Of a stretch of DNA of 6,040 bases, positions 1 through 5,212 are shown piece after piece. The notes beneath the pieces are model-generated. The model made no database searches. It was given only the letters and a program-made list of their open reading frames with translations, and was not told where the DNA came from. Origin of the DNA: Nocardioides sp. (GTDB lineage: Bacteria > Actinomycetota > Actinomycetes > Propionibacteriales > Nocardioidaceae); NCBI GenBank assembly GCA_021731205.1, contig JAKFXV010000172.1, positions 1 through 6,040 of the forward strand, given 5' to 3'. Positions within the stretch are counted from its first letter, which is position 1; each line of letters opens with the position of its first letter. Position numbers and translations under genes: made by a program.

Positions 1-470
1 AGGCCGACCTGTCCGTAGAGCTTCTGGATCGGGACGAACGCCACGTAGTTGGGCACGACCAACAGGCTGACGATCGCGAGGAACAGGACGTCGCGACCCT
101 TGAACTCCATGAACGTGAACGCGTACGCCGCGAAGGCTGCGATCAGGATCGGGATGAAGGTCGCCGGCAGGGTGATCGCGAACGAGTTCACGAAGGCGCG
201 GTCGAGGGAGGCCTTGTCGATGGCCTCGACGTAACTGGAGAACGTCAAGTTGGACAGGTACTCAGAACTGAAGAAGGTTGCCCACCAGCCCGAGGTCTCC
301 GCGTCGTTGAGTGGTCGGAACGACGTGACCACCAGCCCCAGGGTGGGGATAGTCCACAGGGCCGCGATGATCGCCATGCTGATCCGGGGAAACCAGCTCT
401 TCTTCATCTTCTCTGGAGGCTTTGCCCCCGACGCGGTGTCGGTCGTCGCGGGTGCTGTCGTCGCGCTCAT
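1..470 (-). CDS. Carbohydrate ABC transporter permease, MalG/AglG type (3' part missing)
   Basis: This is the second inner-membrane permease subunit of a CUT1 sugar ABC transporter. It would pair with the permease encoded at 467-1456 to form the channel. The first 156 codons are visible and the C-terminal part lies beyond the window edge. ATG at 468-470 is chosen because it overlaps the upstream stop as ATGA and is preceded by GAGGAGG (478-484 on the minus strand) with a 7-nt gap. A hydrophilic N-terminal tail (residues 1-28, Ala/Thr-rich then Lys-rich) leads into a membrane segment at about 31-51, followed by an extracytoplasmic loop rich in Trp and Phe. Further membrane segments lie at about 96-118 and 127-147. 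The run TSFRPLNDAETSGWW matches the usual post-TM1 region of MalG-type permeases (TSFR then a Gly/Trp-rich stretch). The family's cytoplasmic EAA loop would lie in the missing part, so it cannot be checked here. The ATGA overlap suggests translational coupling with the first permease. Confidence 0.93.
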   Translation of the reverse strand, partial: MSATTAPATTDTASGAKPPEKMKKSWFPRISMAIIAALWTIPTLGLVVTSFRPLNDAETSGWWATFFSSEYLSNLTFSSYVEAIDKASLDRAFVNSFAITLPATFIPILIAAFAAYAFTFMEFKGRDVLFLAIVSLLVVPNYVAFVPIQKLYGQVG

Positions 471-1456
471 GCGTTGGCCTCCTCGGCTTTGAAGTGCCGG
501 ACCTGGTAGATCATGATCGGGATCACCGCGATCATCAGCATGACCACGATCGCGGCGGCCTTTCCGGAGTGGAAGTTGGTCGTGAACTGGGAGAAGAACT
601 CGTTGCCGATCACGTTGGTGTTGAACTGACCACCGGTGGTCGCGTAGACGATGTCGAAGATCTTCATCACGCCGATGGTGACCGTGATCAGCACCGTGAT
701 GATGGTGCCCTTGATCTGCGGGATGATGACCTTGAAGAAGATCTGGACCTCGGTCGCACCGTCGATACGTGCCGCCTCGAGGGTGTCGCCCGGCACGCCC
801 TTGACAGCTGCGGAGAGCAGCACCATCGAGAACCCGACCTGGGCCCAAAGCATGATGACCATCAGCATGAAGCTGTTGAGGCGGAAGGACTCCTCGTTGA
901 ACCAGGCGATCGGAGAGGCGCCGAGGTTGACGAGGATGGCGTTGAACATCCCGATCTGAGCCTGGCCACTCTCCTCGGCGCGGTAGGTGTAGATGTAGCT
1001 CCACACCACCGAGGCGCCCACCATGCTGATTGCCATCGGCAAGAAGATCAGGGTCTTGGTGAACTTCTCGCCGAACGGGCCGAGGCGGTCGGCCAGGGTC
1101 GCGATCAGCAGGCCGAAGATCACACTGAAGACGGGAACGACCAGCATCCACAGGAACGTGTTGATGATGGTGCTGCCGAAGCCGGGGGCCGAGAACAACT
1201 CGGAGTAGTTCTGGAAGCCGACGTATTCGCGGCTGAAACGATCCTTGAACGAGTACACCACCGTGAGGATGGTCGGATAGATCAGGTAGACGATGATTGC
1301 CAGGTACGCCGGCAGGATGTAGAGATACGGCTTCAGGCGGTGCTCCACGTTCCCAGGCAGGAGTTCCGCGACTTTGTTGAGCACCCAGTACATCCCCACG
1401 GCGACGAAAATGCCGGCCGCCACGGTGAGCAACGCGTTCAACACGACAGCAAACAT
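467..1456 (-). CDS. Carbohydrate ABC transporter permease, MalF/AglF type
   Basis: This is an integral membrane subunit of a CUT1 ABC importer, 329 aa and complete. Hydrophobic segments are visible at about residues 3-26, 45-69, 97-121, 133-156, 195-217, 251-275 and 299-318. The cytoplasmic EAA loop that docks onto the ATPase is clear at about 227-250: EAARIDGATEVQIFFKVIIP, with the invariant Gly at 233. The extra N-terminal hydrophobic helix before the usual start of a MalF core (LKPYLYILPAYLAIIVYLIYP at 41-61) resembles the alpha-glucoside AglF branch. The start at 1456 is supported by a near-perfect AGGAGGTG (1465-1472 on the minus strand) 8 nt upstream. Its stop overlaps the start of the MalG-type gene by 4 nt. 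It lies 142 nt downstream of the binding-protein gene, separated by hairpins, and so is probably in the same operon but expressed at a lower level. The transported sugar cannot be read from this subunit. Confidence 0.95.
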   Translation of the reverse strand: MFAVVLNALLTVAAGIFVAVGMYWVLNKVAELLPGNVEHRLKPYLYILPAYLAIIVYLIYPTILTVVYSFKDRFSREYVGFQNYSELFSAPGFGSTIINTFLWMLVVPVFSVIFGLLIATLADRLGPFGEKFTKTLIFLPMAISMVGASVVWSYIYTYRAEESGQAQIGMFNAILVNLGASPIAWFNEESFRLNSFMLMVIMLWAQVGFSMVLLSAAVKGVPGDTLEAARIDGATEVQIFFKVIIPQIKGTIITVLITVTIGVMKIFDIVYATTGGQFNTNVIGNEFFSQFTTNFHSGKAAAIVVMLMIAVIPIMIYQVRHFKAEEANA

Positions 1457-1484
1457 GAGTCGGACACCTCCTGTGGTTCACACG
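1457..1484 (-). promoter_or_regulatory. Strong ribosome binding site of the MalF-type gene
   Basis: The minus strand reads AGGAGGTG at 1465-1472, an almost full-length match to the 16S anti-Shine-Dalgarno end, 8 nt from the ATG at 1454-1456. It gives the permease its own efficient initiation site despite the long gap from the binding-protein gene. Confidence 0.8.
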
Positions 1485-1486
1485 AT

Positions 1487-1503
1487 CTCGGCTATCGGCC
1501 GAG
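1487..1503. repeat. Inverted repeat / small hairpin upstream of the MalF-type gene
   Basis: CTCGGC (1487-1492) and GCCGAG (1498-1503) are perfect 6-bp arms around a 5-nt loop (TATCG). In the minus-strand transcript the hairpin would sit about 14 nt upstream of the AGGAGGTG ribosome binding site. No T-run follows it, so it does not look like a terminator. It could stabilise the permease mRNA after processing of the intergenic segment, or it may have no function. Confidence 0.45.
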
Positions 1504-1540
1504 GCCGCGAGTGTTGCGAAAGATCTTGTCGTTCTAACAC

Positions 1541-1577
1541 AAAGGCGGGATCGGAGCGATGCCCCGACCCCGCCCTT
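1541..1577 (-). terminator. Intercistronic hairpin between binding-protein and permease genes (possible leaky terminator)
   Basis: Positions 1544-1556 pair with 1562-1574 around a 5-nt loop, with A-C mismatches at 1550/1568 and 1555/1563. After another mismatch at 1543/1575, two A-T pairs (1541-1542 with 1576-1577) extend the base. On the minus strand the GC-rich stem begins 22 nt past the binding-protein stop and is followed by TTTGTGTT, a short broken T-tract. This fits the common CUT1 arrangement in which a stem-loop behind the binding-protein gene blocks decay of its mRNA or causes partial termination, giving an excess of binding protein over membrane subunits. The weak T-tract argues against full termination. 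Confidence 0.55.
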
Positions 1578-1598
1578 GCGTTCGGTTGGGGACGAGTG

Positions 1599-2909
1599 CT
1601 AGCTGGTCGGCCAGCTCTCGTCGATGTTCTTCAAGGTGGTGTCGAGATCCTGCGAGTCCGAGACCCAAGCAGTGATCTGGCTCCAGAAGGTTCCTGCGCC
1701 GACCTCACCCGGCATGGCGTCCGAGCCGTCGAACAGGATCACGCTGGCGTTGTTAGCCACCTCGGCGAACGACCGGGCCGTCTCGCTGGCGTAGAGGCTG
1801 GCATCGAAACCACTGTGTGGAGACAGGAACGAGCTGCTGGGTGCCGCCTCGACACCCGCGTCTGCCGCCCCGATGATGTTCATGACGTCCTTCGCGGCAT
1901 CCGAGTCGCTCAGCAAGACGGCGAGGTCGCCACCACCGAGGACCGGGTTCTCGCCACCGGCGGTGGCCGGCGGGAAGCCGAACACACCAACGTTGGTGTC
2001 CGCGTCGTTGGCCGCTTCACCCAAGAAGTCGGGGCTGACGATGAACGAGCCCTGCTTGAGCATCCAGCAACCGGGGCCGTCGGCGTTGAACATGGGCTTG
2101 CCGGCGTCACCGAAGGCCGTACTGGGGATCGCCTTACGACCACCCGGCACGTTGCCTGGCGTGAACATGTACTCCTCGAACTTCGCCGCGGCTTCGCGAA
2201 CCACGGGGGAGTCGAAGGGAATCTCGTGGTTGACCCACTGGGTGTACTCCTCGGGGCTGCCCACGCGCATGATCAGGTCCTCGAACCAGTCGGTCGCCGG
2301 CCAGCCGGTCGCGCCGCCTGACTCGATGCCGATGCACCACGGGGTGCCGCCGTCGGCCTTGATCTGGGCGACCAGAGCGTCCAGCTCATCCAGGCTGGTC
2401 GGCGTCGGGTAGCCCGCGTCTGCCCAGGCGAGCTTGTTGTAGAACACCAGGCTCTTGACGTTCATCGAGACGACTTGGGCGTACTGCGTGCCGTCGACCT
2501 TGCCGGCATCAAGCAGGCCCGGGAGCAGGCTGTCGGTGTTGGCGGCGTCCATCACGCCATCCAGCGACCGAGCTTCGCCGGTGTCAACGATGGTCTTGAC
2601 AACGCCGGGCTGCGGCACGATGGCGATCTCCGGTGCGGAACCCGACTGGATCGCCGGCAGGAGGACCTTGTTGATGTCGTCGACACGCTCCCACTTCAGC
2701 GTGATCCCTGCCTCCTCGGCCACGGCCACGGTCTTGGACTTCAATCCGTCCACCACGGCTGTGTCCATGCTGGTCCAGACGGTTACTTCCTTGCTGTCCG
2801 CGTCAGCGTCGCCTCCGCCACCGCCGCCGCACGCAGCCAAGCCGACCGACGCCAAGGCCATGGCGGCGCCGGCCATGACGGTCTTGCGACCCCTCATGTT
2901 CGCTCGCAT
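1599..2909 (-). CDS. Extracellular sugar-binding lipoprotein of a CUT1 ABC transporter (AglE-like)
   Basis: This is the solute-binding protein that captures the sugar outside the membrane and delivers it to the permeases, 436 aa. The N-terminus is a lipoprotein signal: basic residues (R2, R6, R8, K9), a hydrophobic core from about 11 to 23, and lipobox LAAC with the lipidated Cys at 27. A Gly6 then Asp/Ala/Ser linker follows. The mature domain begins EVTVWTSMD (about 41-49). The stretch around 187-208, GGTPWCIGIESGGATGWPAT then DW, and the earlier WADAGYPTPTSLDEL are typical of alpha-glucoside (AglE-type) binding proteins; the Trp residues are likely sugar-stacking positions. The reading frame opens further upstream, but ATG at 2907-2909 is chosen because AAGGAG (2916-2921, minus strand) sits 6 nt before it and because it puts the signal peptide at the very N-terminus. 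It is the first gene of the leftward operon. Ligand specificity (alpha-glucoside, sucrose or fructoside) is inferred from family and neighbours only. Confidence 0.95.
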   Translation of the reverse strand: MRANMRGRKTVMAGAAMALASVGLAACGGGGGGDADADSKEVTVWTSMDTAVVDGLKSKTVAVAEEAGITLKWERVDDINKVLLPAIQSGSAPEIAIVPQPGVVKTIVDTGEARSLDGVMDAANTDSLLPGLLDAGKVDGTQYAQVVSMNVKSLVFYNKLAWADAGYPTPTSLDELDALVAQIKADGGTPWCIGIESGGATGWPATDWFEDLIMRVGSPEEYTQWVNHEIPFDSPVVREAAAKFEEYMFTPGNVPGGRKAIPSTAFGDAGKPMFNADGPGCWMLKQGSFIVSPDFLGEAANDADTNVGVFGFPPATAGGENPVLGGGDLAVLLSDSDAAKDVMNIIGAADAGVEAAPSSSFLSPHSGFDASLYASETARSFAEVANNASVILFDGSDAMPGEVGAGTFWSQITAWVSDSQDLDTTLKNIDESWPTS

Positions 2910-2966
2910 GTGTGTCTCCTTGTGATTGCTCTTGAAAGGGATAGCCCCTGCGATTCGCGGCATAAA

Positions 2967-2982
2967 TGTGATAGAAGTCACT
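2967..2982. promoter_or_regulatory. Putative Crp/GlxR-family binding site (transporter promoter side)
   Basis: The sequence TGTGATAGAAGTCACT contains the Crp-family core GTGA-N6-TCAC and matches the extended consensus TGTGA-N6-TCACA at nine of ten defined positions. Actinobacterial Crp homologues (GlxR in Corynebacterium, Crp in mycobacteria) recognise this motif. It lies 57 nt from the binding-protein start codon and touches the LacI-type palindrome by 2 bp (2981-2982), so the two proteins could interfere or cooperate. A related core occurs upstream of the ATPase gene. Confidence 0.6.
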
Positions 2983-3000
2983 GCTGAAACGAATCAGCAG
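2981..3000. promoter_or_regulatory. Putative LacI-family operator
   Basis: Arms CTGCTGA (2981-2987) and TCAGCAG (2994-3000) form a perfect 7-bp inverted repeat around AACGAA. The full 20-bp element is symmetric about a central CG (2990-2991), and 8 of 10 positions per half match. Even-length palindromes centred on CG are the hallmark of LacI-family operators, because the hinge-helix Leu intercalates at that central step. It stands 112 nt upstream of the preferred start of the adjacent LacI-type gene and is its most likely target, giving control of the sugar operon and probably autoregulation. Confidence 0.65.
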
Positions 3001-3002
3001 GA

Positions 3003-3031
3003 ACACTGCCGGGTGTGGGAAGCACTGTCAA
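3003..3031 (-). promoter_or_regulatory. Candidate promoter of the binding-protein/permease operon
   Basis: The minus strand carries a perfect -35 hexamer TTGACA (plus 3026-3031) and, after a 17-nt spacer, CAGTGT (plus 3003-3008) in the -10 position. CAGTGT is a poor match to TATAAT and keeps only the second A and final T of the TANNNT pattern. The predicted start site, near 2996, would lie inside the LacI-type palindrome, an arrangement expected for repression. The weak -10 keeps confidence low. Confidence 0.35.
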
Positions 3032-3096
3032 GCAACGAAATGGTCTCGGCACCCCCACGCCTCGAGGCATTCGGGCGACGAACGAACCGACGAGCG

Positions 3097-3114
3097 GGAG
3101 AGGAATCGGCCTTG
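3097..3114 (+). promoter_or_regulatory. Ribosome binding site and TTG start that set the N-terminus of the LacI-type gene
   Basis: GGAGAGGA (3097-3104) lies 7 nt before TTG at 3112-3114. This start puts the helix-turn-helix at residues 7-29, where LacI-family proteins normally carry it. The in-frame ATG at 3040 has no comparable purine tract and would add 24 residues of unconserved, Arg-rich sequence. Confidence 0.65.
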
Positions 3115-4110
3115 CCTCACACCAAGCGGGTCACGCTCTCCGACGTTGCTGCGATGGCAGGTGTTTCGGTCACGACGGCGTCGTACATCCTGAACGGTCG
3201 GTCGGCCGAGATGCGGATTTCCGGTGATGCCGAGCACCGGGTGCGCTCGGCGGCCGAGCGCCTCTCCTACCGTCCCAATCGCAATGCCCGCAGCCTGCGC
3301 ACCGAAACGACGGCCACGATCGGGATGATCTCCGATCACGTCGCCAGCGGGCCGTATGCCAGCGCCATGGTCAGTGGCGCGAGTGCCGCCGCTCGCGCCG
3401 GTGACCACGTGCTGATCATCGGCGAGACCGAAGGCGACCCGATCATTGAGGCGGCCCTGATCGAGGAGATGCTGGATCGCCGGGTCGACGGCATCGTCTA
3501 CGTCACCCTTGCTACGACACAGGTCGCTGTCCCCGCGCAGTTGCGGGAGACCCGGACCGTGCTGCTGAACTGCGTTGATGTGGAGGGCACACTCCCCGGC
3601 GTCGTACCCGACGAGTATCGCGGTGGCCGGACCGCCGCGGCCGCGCTGCTGGCCGCGGGGCGGAGCGAACGAGTCTTCTTGGTCGGCGAGGAGGCGGCGC
3701 CGGAGGTGATCGCTGAGCGTGAAAGGTTGCGTGGCATCACCGACGAACTGGCGTCGGCCGGCACCGCGTTGGCCGGCACCATCTCGTGCCGCTGGTCGGT
3801 CACGGATGCCTACGCCGCGATGATGAGCTTCCTCGACTCCGGTGGGAGCGCGTCTGCCGTGGTGTGCCTCAACGACCGGATCGCGATGGGCGCCTACGAG
3901 GCGTTCGCCGAGCACGGGCTGGTCGTTCCCGGCGACGTGTCGGCGGTGGCTTTCGACGGCTCCGAGCTGGCTACGTGGTTGCGACCTGCGCTCACGTCGG
4001 TGGCAATTCCTTACGCCGAGTTGGGCTCGGTCGCTGTGGAGATGCTGCTCGACGGCACGGGCGGCGTTCGGCGCCTGCCGATGCCGTTGCTGGCTGGGGC
4101 ATCGGTGTAG
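3112..4110 (+). CDS. LacI-family transcriptional regulator
   Basis: This is a sugar-responsive DNA-binding regulator, probably a repressor of the adjacent transporter and glycosidase genes. With the TTG start it is 332 aa, the usual family length. The N-terminal helix-turn-helix RVTLSDVAAMAGVSVTTASY (residues 6-25) followed by ILNG is textbook LacI. A hinge-helix region follows, with YRPNRNARSLR at 53-63; Leu62 is the expected intercalating residue at the central CG of the operator. The rest is the periplasmic-binding-protein-like effector domain (TATIGMISD to the end), with the conserved late segment VPGDVSAVAFDGSELATWLR then PALTSVAIP, and the C-terminal PMPLLAGASV. ATG at 3040 is the alternative start. 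The gene is divergent from the sugar operon, with a CG-centred palindrome between them, and is followed after 8 nt by the glycosidase gene, so the two are very likely co-transcribed. The effector sugar cannot be deduced from sequence alone. Confidence 0.93.
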   Translation: MPHTKRVTLSDVAAMAGVSVTTASYILNGRSAEMRISGDAEHRVRSAAERLSYRPNRNARSLRTETTATIGMISDHVASGPYASAMVSGASAAARAGDHVLIIGETEGDPIIEAALIEEMLDRRVDGIVYVTLATTQVAVPAQLRETRTVLLNCVDVEGTLPGVVPDEYRGGRTAAAALLAAGRSERVFLVGEEAAPEVIAERERLRGITDELASAGTALAGTISCRWSVTDAYAAMMSFLDSGGSASAVVCLNDRIAMGAYEAFAEHGLVVPGDVSAVAFDGSELATWLRPALTSVAIPYAELGSVAVEMLLDGTGGVRRLPMPLLAGASV

Positions 4111-4118
4111 GGAGCGGC

Positions 4119-5102
4119 GTGTTCGAACCTGACGACGACTGGGTGTGGGACAGCTGGCTCGCCGACGACGGCGAGTCGTTCCATCTGTTCTTCCTGACCG
4201 CACCCAAAGCGCTGGGGGATCCCCAGCTGCGGCACTCGCACGCTCGGGTGGGCCACGCGATCTCGACCGACCTCACCACGTGGACCCGCGCGACCGACGC
4301 GGTCGCCGGCTCGCGCCCCGGATACGACGATCGCGCGGTCTGGACCGGGTGCGTCGTACGTGACGGAACTCGGTGGTTGATGTTCCGCACCGGCATCAGC
4401 CTCGACGACCCGGGCCCGGTGCAACGCATCGGTGTCGACACCTCGGACGACCTGTTCTTCTGGCGCCCCGACTCAGGGTTCGAGCCAGGTGGGCAGTGGC
4501 CGATGACGGCTGATCCTCGCTGGTACGAGAAGTCGTCGACCGACGAACACTGGCGAGACCCGTGGGTCGTACGCGATGCGGATGGGCTCTGGCACATGTA
4601 CATCACCGCGAAACTCGCCCGTCCGGTCTTGCCCGATGTGCCCGGGCGAGGGGTGATCGGCCACGCGGTCTCGACGGACCTGGCGCGCTGGGAAGTGCGA
4701 CCACCGCTCTCGGAGCCCGGGGTCGTGGAGCAGCTCGAAGTGATCCAGGTGGTGGAGATCGAGGGCCGCTGGGCCCTGATCTTCTCGTGCCTGGGGCCCG
4801 AGGTAGTGGGGACCGGCGGAGCCGCCGGCACCGGCGGCGTCTGGAGCTTGGCCATCGACGGGCCGGGGCAACCGGTGGACGTGACGAGAGCCGTCCGGTT
4901 GACCGACGAGTGCGTCTACGTGGGTCGCGTGACCCAGGACCGATCCGGCGCGTGGCAGTTCTTGGCGTTCGTCAATCGCGACGCCAACGGAGACTTCATC
5001 GGGGGGATCACCGACCCGATCCCGATCCGGTGGAACGACGCAGGCTCGGCACTCGTGCTGGCCAAGCCTCCGGTCGCCTGGTGCAACTGGGTGGAACCGT
5101 GA
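4119..5102 (+). CDS. Single-domain GH32/GH68-like (clan GH-J) glycosidase, probable cytoplasmic beta-fructosidase
   Basis: This is a probable five-bladed beta-propeller glycoside hydrolase acting on sucrose or a fructoside, 327 aa. The reading frame is open far upstream, inside lacI, but recognisable homology begins at FEPDDDWVWDSW. GTG at 4119-4121 is therefore taken as the start; GGGAG (4110-4114) precedes it by only 4 nt. WVWDSW (8-13) resembles the nucleophile motif of GH68 and related GH32 proteins, making Asp11 the candidate nucleophile. WRDPW (145-149) supplies the Arg-Asp-Pro triad, with Asp147 the likely transition-state stabiliser. EQLEVIQV (204-211) holds the likely acid/base, Glu207 or less likely Glu204. 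Repeated blade-type motifs such as GHAISTDLTTW and GHAVSTDLARW (45-55, 181-191) support a propeller. The C-terminal beta-sandwich of classical GH32 enzymes is absent, and no signal peptide is seen, so it should act in the cytoplasm on imported sugar. A GH43 or GH130-type activity cannot be excluded. Confidence 0.85.
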   Translation: MFEPDDDWVWDSWLADDGESFHLFFLTAPKALGDPQLRHSHARVGHAISTDLTTWTRATDAVAGSRPGYDDRAVWTGCVVRDGTRWLMFRTGISLDDPGPVQRIGVDTSDDLFFWRPDSGFEPGGQWPMTADPRWYEKSSTDEHWRDPWVVRDADGLWHMYITAKLARPVLPDVPGRGVIGHAVSTDLARWEVRPPLSEPGVVEQLEVIQVVEIEGRWALIFSCLGPEVVGTGGAAGTGGVWSLAIDGPGQPVDVTRAVRLTDECVYVGRVTQDRSGAWQFLAFVNRDANGDFIGGITDPIPIRWNDAGSALVLAKPPVAWCNWVEP

Positions 5103-5126
5103 CGGCCCCTCGACACGATCGGAGGG

Positions 5127-5151
5127 CGTCACTAGCGTGACCTACGTCACG
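5127..5151. repeat. Three alternating GTCAC/GTGAC half-sites at 9-bp spacing
   Basis: GTCAC (5128-5132), GTGAC (5137-5141) and GTCAC (5146-5150) recur exactly every 9 bp in alternating orientation, each with a C on its 5' side. They create two overlapping inverted repeats that share the middle arm. The right-hand pair is the Crp-type site; the left-hand pair could be a second binding mode or form an alternative stem in RNA. Confidence 0.6.
5136..5151. promoter_or_regulatory. Putative Crp/GlxR-family binding site upstream of the ATPase gene
   Basis: CGTGACCTACGTCACG is a 6-bp perfect inverted repeat around CTAC. It contains GTGA-NN-TA-NN-TCAC, so it matches the GlxR consensus TGTGANNTANNTCACA everywhere except the two outermost bases, including the central TA. 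It sits 61 nt before the ATPase start codon. TTGGCA (5152-5157), adjoining the site, resembles a -35 box, but no good -10 is seen at 16-18 nt from it. Confidence 0.6.
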
Positions 5152-5164
5152 TTGGCAGCAATCA

Positions 5165-5206
5165 CTTCACTACGGATCGTCCGGCACGTACCTGCCGGTG
5201 AAGGAG
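5165..5206 (+). promoter_or_regulatory. Inverted-repeat leader of the ATPase gene next to its ribosome binding site
   Basis: CCGGCA (5181-5186) and TGCCGG (5193-5198) form a perfect 6-bp hairpin with a 6-nt loop directly before the Shine-Dalgarno AAGGAG (5201-5206). Outside it, CTTCA (5165-5169) can pair with TGAAG (5199-5203), covering the first three bases of the ribosome binding site. The structure could modulate translation of the ATPase, or the inner palindrome could be a protein site. This is inferred from base complementarity alone. Confidence 0.4.
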
Positions 5207-5212
5207 AAGACA

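Larger units (their letters stand above)
2910..3111. promoter_or_regulatory. Divergent promoter region between transporter operon and lacI-type gene
   Basis: This 202-nt noncoding stretch separates the leftward binding-protein operon from the rightward regulator gene and must contain both promoters. It holds the Shine-Dalgarno of each gene, a Crp-type site (2967-2982), a LacI-type palindrome (2981-3000) and a minus-strand TTGACA box (3026-3031). Its most AT-rich part is about 2961-2994, unlike the GC-rich flanks. I could not find a convincing -10/-35 pair for the rightward transcript. Confidence 0.75.

Noticed and set aside
1472..1482. TGTG-GTT-CACA as a third Crp-type site upstream of the permease
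   Set aside because: The spacing does not fit GTGA-N6-TCAC, and it overlaps the edge of the ribosome binding site. Arms of 4 bp are expected by chance.
422..1537. Long plus-strand open frame (371 codons) across the permease gene
   Set aside because: It is antisense to the permease and its translation is an Asp/His/Arg-rich composition with no domain. It reflects GC-rich third positions of the true minus-strand gene.
1374..2321. Plus-strand open frame of 315 codons opposite the binding-protein gene
   Set aside because: It is antisense to a clearly recognisable lipoprotein, has no start signal, and its protein is of low complexity.
2932..2964. TTGAAA (2932-2937) with CATAAA (2961-2966) as a rightward promoter of the LacI-type gene
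   Set aside because: The spacing of 23 nt is far outside the normal 16-18, and a minus-strand reading of the same AT-rich patch is equally poor.
2910..2981. N-terminal extension of the binding-protein gene to the ATG at 2979-2981
   Set aside because: It would put 24 residues ahead of the lipoprotein signal and run through the Crp-type site. The AAGGAG 6 nt before 2909 marks the real start.
3786..4118. Upstream extension of the glycosidase frame inside the LacI-type gene
   Set aside because: The translated segment is Arg-rich out-of-frame lacI sequence without similarity to the enzyme. The GTG at 4119 just after the lacI stop is the sensible start.
3028..4203. Minus-strand open frame of 391 codons opposite the LacI-type gene
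   Set aside because: It is Arg/His-rich, lacks any recognisable motif and runs across the lacI/glycosidase junction. The plus-strand gene explains the region fully.
5107..5126. CCCTC/GAGGG inverted repeat just after the glycosidase stop as a terminator
   Set aside because: It has only 5 bp, a 10-nt loop and no T-tract, so it is too weak to call.
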